Assembly (NCBI GenBank): GCA_028290545.1
Contig: JAQGJP010000074.1
Span: 1 to 37,563 of the forward strand
Direction: 5' to 3'
Source: Rhizobium sp.
GTDB lineage: Bacteria; Pseudomonadota; Alphaproteobacteria; Rhizobiales; Rhizobiaceae
Length of the DNA stretch: 37,563 bases
A program made the translations under genes and the position numbers. Of the stretch, positions 34,076 to 37,563 are shown in pieces. The notes beneath the pieces were generated by a model. The model saw only the letters and a program-made list of their open reading frames with translations, was not told the DNA's origin and searched no databases. Within the stretch, counting starts at the first letter, position 1. Each line of letters begins with the position of its first letter.

Positions 34076-34662
34076 GCGCCAAAGGCGAAATTCATGGCAC
34101 GATGATCATCGTCGTCGGGCCGAGCGGCGCCGGCAAGGACAGTGTAATCGATTTCGCGTGGCAACACCTAGGCGACGATCCGGATATCGGTTTCGTGCGC
34201 CGATTCATCACCCGCGATGCCGATGCCGGCAATGAGGATCATCACGCCGTCTCCATCGAGAAATTCGACGAGATGCGGCAGGCCGGCCGTTTTGCGGTTC
34301 ACTGGGGTGCACATGGCCTGCACTATGGTATCCCCGCCGACACTGTCGATAAGATCGAGGCGGGGAAAACCCTGATTGCCAACGGCTCGCGCGCCGCGAT
34401 TCCGGAATTCCTCAAGGCCTATCCGAATGTCCTGGTGATCACTATCACTGCCGATCCGGAGATCATCGCCGAACGCCTCAGGACCCGGGGCCGTGAGGAT
34501 GACGTGAGCATTTCCCAAAGGCTCGCCCGATCGCTACAGGAATGGACGATCGATTGCCGGCATCTGGTGATCGACAACAGCGGAACGCTCGAAACCGCTG
34601 GAGCCGAGTTCGTCAGAGCAATCCTGGCAACAACAGGGCAAGGGGCCACAGACAATCCCTGA
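34072..34662 (+). CDS. phnN: PhnN, ribose 1,5-bisphosphate phosphokinase
   Basis: The product is 196 residues of the guanylate-kinase-like P-loop family. Walker A is GPSGAGKD at 16-23, followed by FVRRFITRDADAGNEDHHAV and a region (ADTVDKIEAGKTLIANGSR) seen in PhnN. It phosphorylates ribose 1,5-bisphosphate to PRPP, recycling the sugar of the C-P lyase pathway. The start at the ATGA overlap with phnM is preferred to an upstream in-frame start within phnM. It is the last gene of the operon. Confidence 0.96.
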   Translation: MSAKGEIHGTMIIVVGPSGAGKDSVIDFAWQHLGDDPDIGFVRRFITRDADAGNEDHHAVSIEKFDEMRQAGRFAVHWGAHGLHYGIPADTVDKIEAGKTLIANGSRAAIPEFLKAYPNVLVITITADPEIIAERLRTRGREDDVSISQRLARSLQEWTIDCRHLVIDNSGTLETAGAEFVRAILATTGQGATDNP

Positions 34663-34695
34663 GGATCTGTTTGAGCGGCATCCAAGGAAAAAATG

Positions 34696-34724
34696 AAGGG
34701 CGAGGTTTTCACCTCGCCCTTATT
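34696..34724. terminator. Convergent terminator between phnN and clpA
   Basis: AAGGGCGAGGT pairs over 11 bp with ACCTCGCCCTT around a TTTC loop. TATT follows on the + side, and AAAAAA precedes it, giving a T-run for leftward transcription. It ends both the phn operon and clpA. Confidence 0.88.
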
Positions 34725-34742
34725 CATTGAAAAATGGCGACC

Positions 34743-37208
34743 TCAGTCTTCCTTCCGGGCCGGCTTGCGCTTCGGCTTGGTCGGAGCTTCTGCAGCCACC
34801 GGCTCGACAGCGGCCTCGATAGTTTCGAGCTTACCCTTCCGCGACTTGGCCGAAGGTGCTGCTGCCGTTGCAGCAACTTCCGCCTCGTCCTTGGGCTTTA
34901 CCGGCGCCGTGGCCGACAACGTCTCCAGCACGATGCCGGTCTTGCCGTCATCTTTCTTGCCGACAGCAACGCGAACGATGCCGCCCTTCTTCAGCTTGCC
35001 GAACAGGATCTCCTCGGCAAGCGGCTTCTTGATATTCTCCTGGATCACCCGGCCAAGCGGACGCGCACCCATTTTCTCGTCATAGCCCTTCTCGGCGAGC
35101 CATGTGGTGGCTTCGTCTGTCAGTTCGAACGTGACGTGACGCTCGGCAAGCTGCGATTCAAGCTGCAGCACGAACTTCTGCACGACCTTGTGGACCACCG
35201 TCATTGGCAGCGAGCCGAACGGAATGATCGCATCGAGACGATTGCGGAACTCCGGCGTGAACAGCTTGGTGATGGCCTCGAGATCGTCGCCTTCGCGCTT
35301 GGAAGACCCGAAACCGATCGCGGACTTGGCCATGTCCTGCGCACCAGCATTTGTGGTCATGATCAGGATCACGTTGCGGAAATCGATCTTCTTGCCGTTG
35401 TTGTCGGTGAGCGAGCCGTTGTCCATCACCTGCAACAGGATGTTGTAGATATCCGGATGGGCCTTCTCGATCTCGTCGAGCAACAGCACGCAATAGGGAT
35501 GCTGATCCACCTGGTCGGAGAGCAATCCGCCCTGGTCGAAACCGACATAGCCCGGAGGTGCCCCGATCAGGCGCGAGACCGTGTGCCGCTCCATATATTC
35601 CGACATGTCGAAGCGCAGAAGCTCGACGCCAAGCGATGAAGCAAGCTGTTTGGCAGCTTCGGTCTTGCCGACGCCGGTCGGGCCCGAGAACAGATAGGAA
35701 CCGATCGGCTTGTTGGGTTCGCGAAGTCCCGCACGCGCCAGTTTGATCGACGACGTCAGTGCTTCGATGGCGATTTCCTGGCCGTAGACCACCGAACGAA
35801 GTTCGGTTTCGAGGTTCGACAGTAGTTCCTCGTCGTCACGCGAAATAGTCTTCGGCGGGATCCGAGCCATGGTCGCGACCGTCGCCTCGATCTCTTTTTC
35901 AGTGATCAGCTTGCGGCGCTTGGAGACCGGCAGCAGCATCTGCGAAGCACCGGTCTCGTCGATCACGTCAATCGCCTTGTCCGGCAGCTTGCGGTCGGTG
36001 ATATAGCGGGCCGACAGTTCCACCGCCGCCTTGATGGCGTCGTTGGAATAGCGCAGATGATGGAACTCCTCGAAATAGGGCTTCAGGCCCTTGATGATCT
36101 CGATGGCGTCATCGATGTTCGGCTCGTTGACGTCGATCTTCTGGAAACGGCGGACGAGCGCCCGGTCCTTTTCGAAGAACTGGCGATATTCCTTGTAGGT
36201 GGTCGACCCTATGCAACGGATCGCACCGGAGGACAGCGCCGGCTTCAAGAGGTTAGAGGCATCCATCGCCCCGCCGGAGGTGGCACCCGCGCCGATGACC
36301 GTATGGATCTCGTCGATGAACAGAACGGCGCCCGGGAAATCCTCAAGTTCCTTGACGACCTGCTTCAAGCGCTCTTCGAAATCGCCGCGGTAACGCGTGC
36401 CGGCCAGCAATGTGCCCATATCCAGCGAGAATATCGTCGCATTGAGCAATGCTTCCGGCACCTGCTTTTCGACGATACGCTTGGCGAGGCCTTCGGCGAT
36501 TGCCGTCTTGCCGACGCCGGGATCACCGACATAGAGCGGGTTGTTCTTGGAGCGGCGGCAGAGGATCTGGATCGTCCTGTTGACTTCGGAATGACGGCCG
36601 ATCAGCGGATCGATCCGGCCGTTTCTCGCCTTCTCATTCAGGTTGACGCAATAGGCCTTCAGCGCGTCGAGCGGCTTCTTCTGGCCATCCTCCGTCTCCT
36701 TGGCGGGCTTGGCTTCCTGCTCGCTCTCATCCGCGGCACCCTTCGGCGCACGCGTCTCGGTCGCACCGGGGCGCTTGGCGATACCATGAGAGATGTAATT
36801 GACCGCGTCATAGCGGGTCATATCCTGCTCCTGCAGGAAATAGGCGGCGTGGCTTTCACGCTCGGCGAAGATCGCCACCAGAACGTTGGCACCGGTCACT
36901 TCTTCCCGTCCGGACGATTGAACATGGATCACCGCGCGCTGTATGACGCGCTGGAAACCGGATGTCGGCTTGGAATCCTCGTCATAGCCGGTAGCGAGAT
37001 TGGCGAGGTCGTTGTCGACATAGTCGCTGACCGCCTTTTTCAGCTTGTCGAGATCGACGTTGCAGGCGCGCATGACGGCGGCCGCATCATTGTCGTCGAT
37101 CAACGACAGAAGCAGGTGTTCCAGGGTTGCGTATTCGTGGCGGCGTTCGTTGGCGAGAGTCAGTGCCCGATGAAGGGCCTTTTCCAGGCTTGATGAGAAT
37201 GTGGGCAC
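34743..37208 (-). CDS. clpA: ClpA, ATP-dependent Clp protease ATP-binding subunit
   Basis: ClpA is the AAA+ unfoldase that feeds substrates to ClpP. The 821-residue product has the Clp N-domain ([20 protein letters not shown]), first P-loop GDPGVGKT at 228-235 with [11 protein letters not shown], second P-loop GPTGVGKT at 509-516 with [15 protein letters not shown], and the C-terminal D2 small domain [20 protein letters not shown]. The start is a GTG ten bases after the clpS stop behind GAGGTC. A longer frame would run back into clpS and is rejected. After the canonical end (about residue 755) a tail of some 65 residues rich in Ala, Lys and Glu ([20 protein letters not shown] onward) extends the protein beyond the roughly 758 residues of E. 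coli ClpA. Confidence 0.97.
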   Translation of the reverse strand: MPTFSSSLEKALHRALTLANERRHEYATLEHLLLSLIDDNDAAAVMRACNVDLDKLKKAVSDYVDNDLANLATGYDEDSKPTSGFQRVIQRAVIHVQSSGREEVTGANVLVAIFAERESHAAYFLQEQDMTRYDAVNYISHGIAKRPGATETRAPKGAADESEQEAKPAKETEDGQKKPLDALKAYCVNLNEKARNGRIDPLIGRHSEVNRTIQILCRRSKNNPLYVGDPGVGKTAIAEGLAKRIVEKQVPEALLNATIFSLDMGTLLAGTRYRGDFEERLKQVVKELEDFPGAVLFIDEIHTVIGAGATSGGAMDASNLLKPALSSGAIRCIGSTTYKEYRQFFEKDRALVRRFQKIDVNEPNIDDAIEIIKGLKPYFEEFHHLRYSNDAIKAAVELSARYITDRKLPDKAIDVIDETGASQMLLPVSKRRKLITEKEIEATVATMARIPPKTISRDDEELLSNLETELRSVVYGQEIAIEALTSSIKLARAGLREPNKPIGSYLFSGPTGVGKTEAAKQLASSLGVELLRFDMSEYMERHTVSRLIGAPPGYVGFDQGGLLSDQVDQHPYCVLLLDEIEKAHPDIYNILLQVMDNGSLTDNNGKKIDFRNVILIMTTNAGAQDMAKSAIGFGSSKREGDDLEAITKLFTPEFRNRLDAIIPFGSLPMTVVHKVVQKFVLQLESQLAERHVTFELTDEATTWLAEKGYDEKMGARPLGRVIQENIKKPLAEEILFGKLKKGGIVRVAVGKKDDGKTGIVLETLSATAPVKPKDEAEVAATAAAPSAKSRKGKLETIEAAVEPVAAEAPTKPKRKPARKED

Positions 37209-37218
37209 GATCAGGACC

Positions 37219-37551
37219 TCATTTCTTTTCCATAACGCATTGAAGCGGATGTTGATTCTCGCGGGCAAAATCCATGACTTGCATGACCTTGGTTTCCGCG
37301 ACCTCATAAGTATAGGTGCCGCATTCACCCACACCGTGATTGTGGACTTGCAGCATGATCCTCGTTGCAGCCTCCCGGTCCTTCTGGAAAAAGCGCTCCA
37401 GTATATGGATAACGAATTCCATGGGGGTATAGTCGTCATTCAACAACAAGACGCGATAGAGAGCCGGTTTCTTCACTTTCGGCTGAACACGCGTGATCAC
37501 AGATGTGCCACGGCTGCCGGAAGATCCACCCCGTTCCTCGTCGCCCTGCAT
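37219..37551 (-). CDS. clpS: ClpS, ATP-dependent Clp protease adaptor
   Basis: ClpS is the adaptor that binds N-degron substrates and docks on the ClpA N-domain. The 110-residue product has a flexible Gly/Ser-rich N-terminus, then [20 protein letters not shown] (with [10 protein letters not shown] as the substrate-pocket signature), [20 protein letters not shown] and the C-terminal [18 protein letters not shown]. The residues of the binding pocket appear intact. The ATG at the right edge is 12 bases inside the window, so the gene is complete but its promoter is not visible. It is followed after 10 bases by clpA, as is usual in proteobacteria. Confidence 0.97.
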   Translation of the reverse strand: MQGDEERGGSSGSRGTSVITRVQPKVKKPALYRVLLLNDDYTPMEFVIHILERFFQKDREAATRIMLQVHNHGVGECGTYTYEVAETKVMQVMDFARENQHPLQCVMEKK

Positions 37552-37563
37552 GCGGAATGCGTA

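Noticed and set aside
1..37563. CRISPR arrays, insertion sequences, phage genes, tRNA and rRNA
   Set aside because: No regularly spaced repeats, transposase or integrase frames, terminal inverted repeats or RNA-gene structures were noticed on either strand.

Overview
The window is high-GC alphaproteobacterial chromosome, most likely Hyphomicrobiales (Rhizobiaceae or Phyllobacteriaceae type). This rests on the rhizobial-style C-P lyase genes with a PhnE1/PhnE2 transporter, a DUF1488 protein, a Lys-rich small rhizobial-type protein, the alphaproteobacterial GyrA with its acidic C-terminal insert, and the clpS-clpA pair. I cannot name a species. No insertion sequence, phage gene, CRISPR array, tRNA or rRNA was seen.

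Layout. (1) 1-3519, + strand: the end of a C-P lyase operon, phnI (partial), phnJ, phnK, phnL and a hexapeptide acetyltransferase, all start/stop coupled or closely spaced. (2) 3523-6831, - strand: a four-gene set of unknown function, a Tat-exported FAD oxidoreductase, a four-helix membrane protein, a membrane-anchored extracytoplasmic protein and a small exported protein. (3) 7207-10800, + strand: a 45-residue membrane peptide with its own terminator, a GT41 (OGT/SPINDLY-like) glycosyltransferase, a guanidine-II riboswitch followed by a SugE/Gdx guanidinium exporter, and a secreted EF-hand protein. (4) 10891-18004: gyrA (-), a MarC-family protein (+), a small basic protein (-), a transglutaminase-like protein and a DUF1488 protein (-), a small hypothetical (-), and an alpha/beta hydrolase (+). 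(5) 18056-27310: indolepyruvate oxidoreductase iorA-iorB (-), divergent from a complete peptide/nickel-type ABC importer (+). (6) 27849-34662, + strand: a three-repeat Pho box, then phnC, phnD, phnE1, phnE2, a DUF1045 2H-phosphoesterase, phnM and phnN. (7) 34743-37551, - strand: clpS and clpA.

The two phn blocks make one pathway. PhnCDE1E2 imports phosphonate or related P-esters. PhnI with PhnG, PhnH and PhnL makes the ribosyl triphosphate phosphonate, PhnM removes pyrophosphate, and PhnJ cleaves the C-P bond. DUF1045 may open the cyclic phosphate in place of PhnP, and PhnN makes PRPP. The blocks are about 24 kb apart, separated by housekeeping and unrelated genes. The right block has a clear PhoB site; the promoter of the left block lies outside the window.

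The best candidate for an undescribed system is the four-gene secreted-flavoenzyme operon. The best regulatory elements are the guanidine-II riboswitch, the triple Pho box, and hairpins flanking phnD. Two short genes (45 and 47 residues) are easy to miss.
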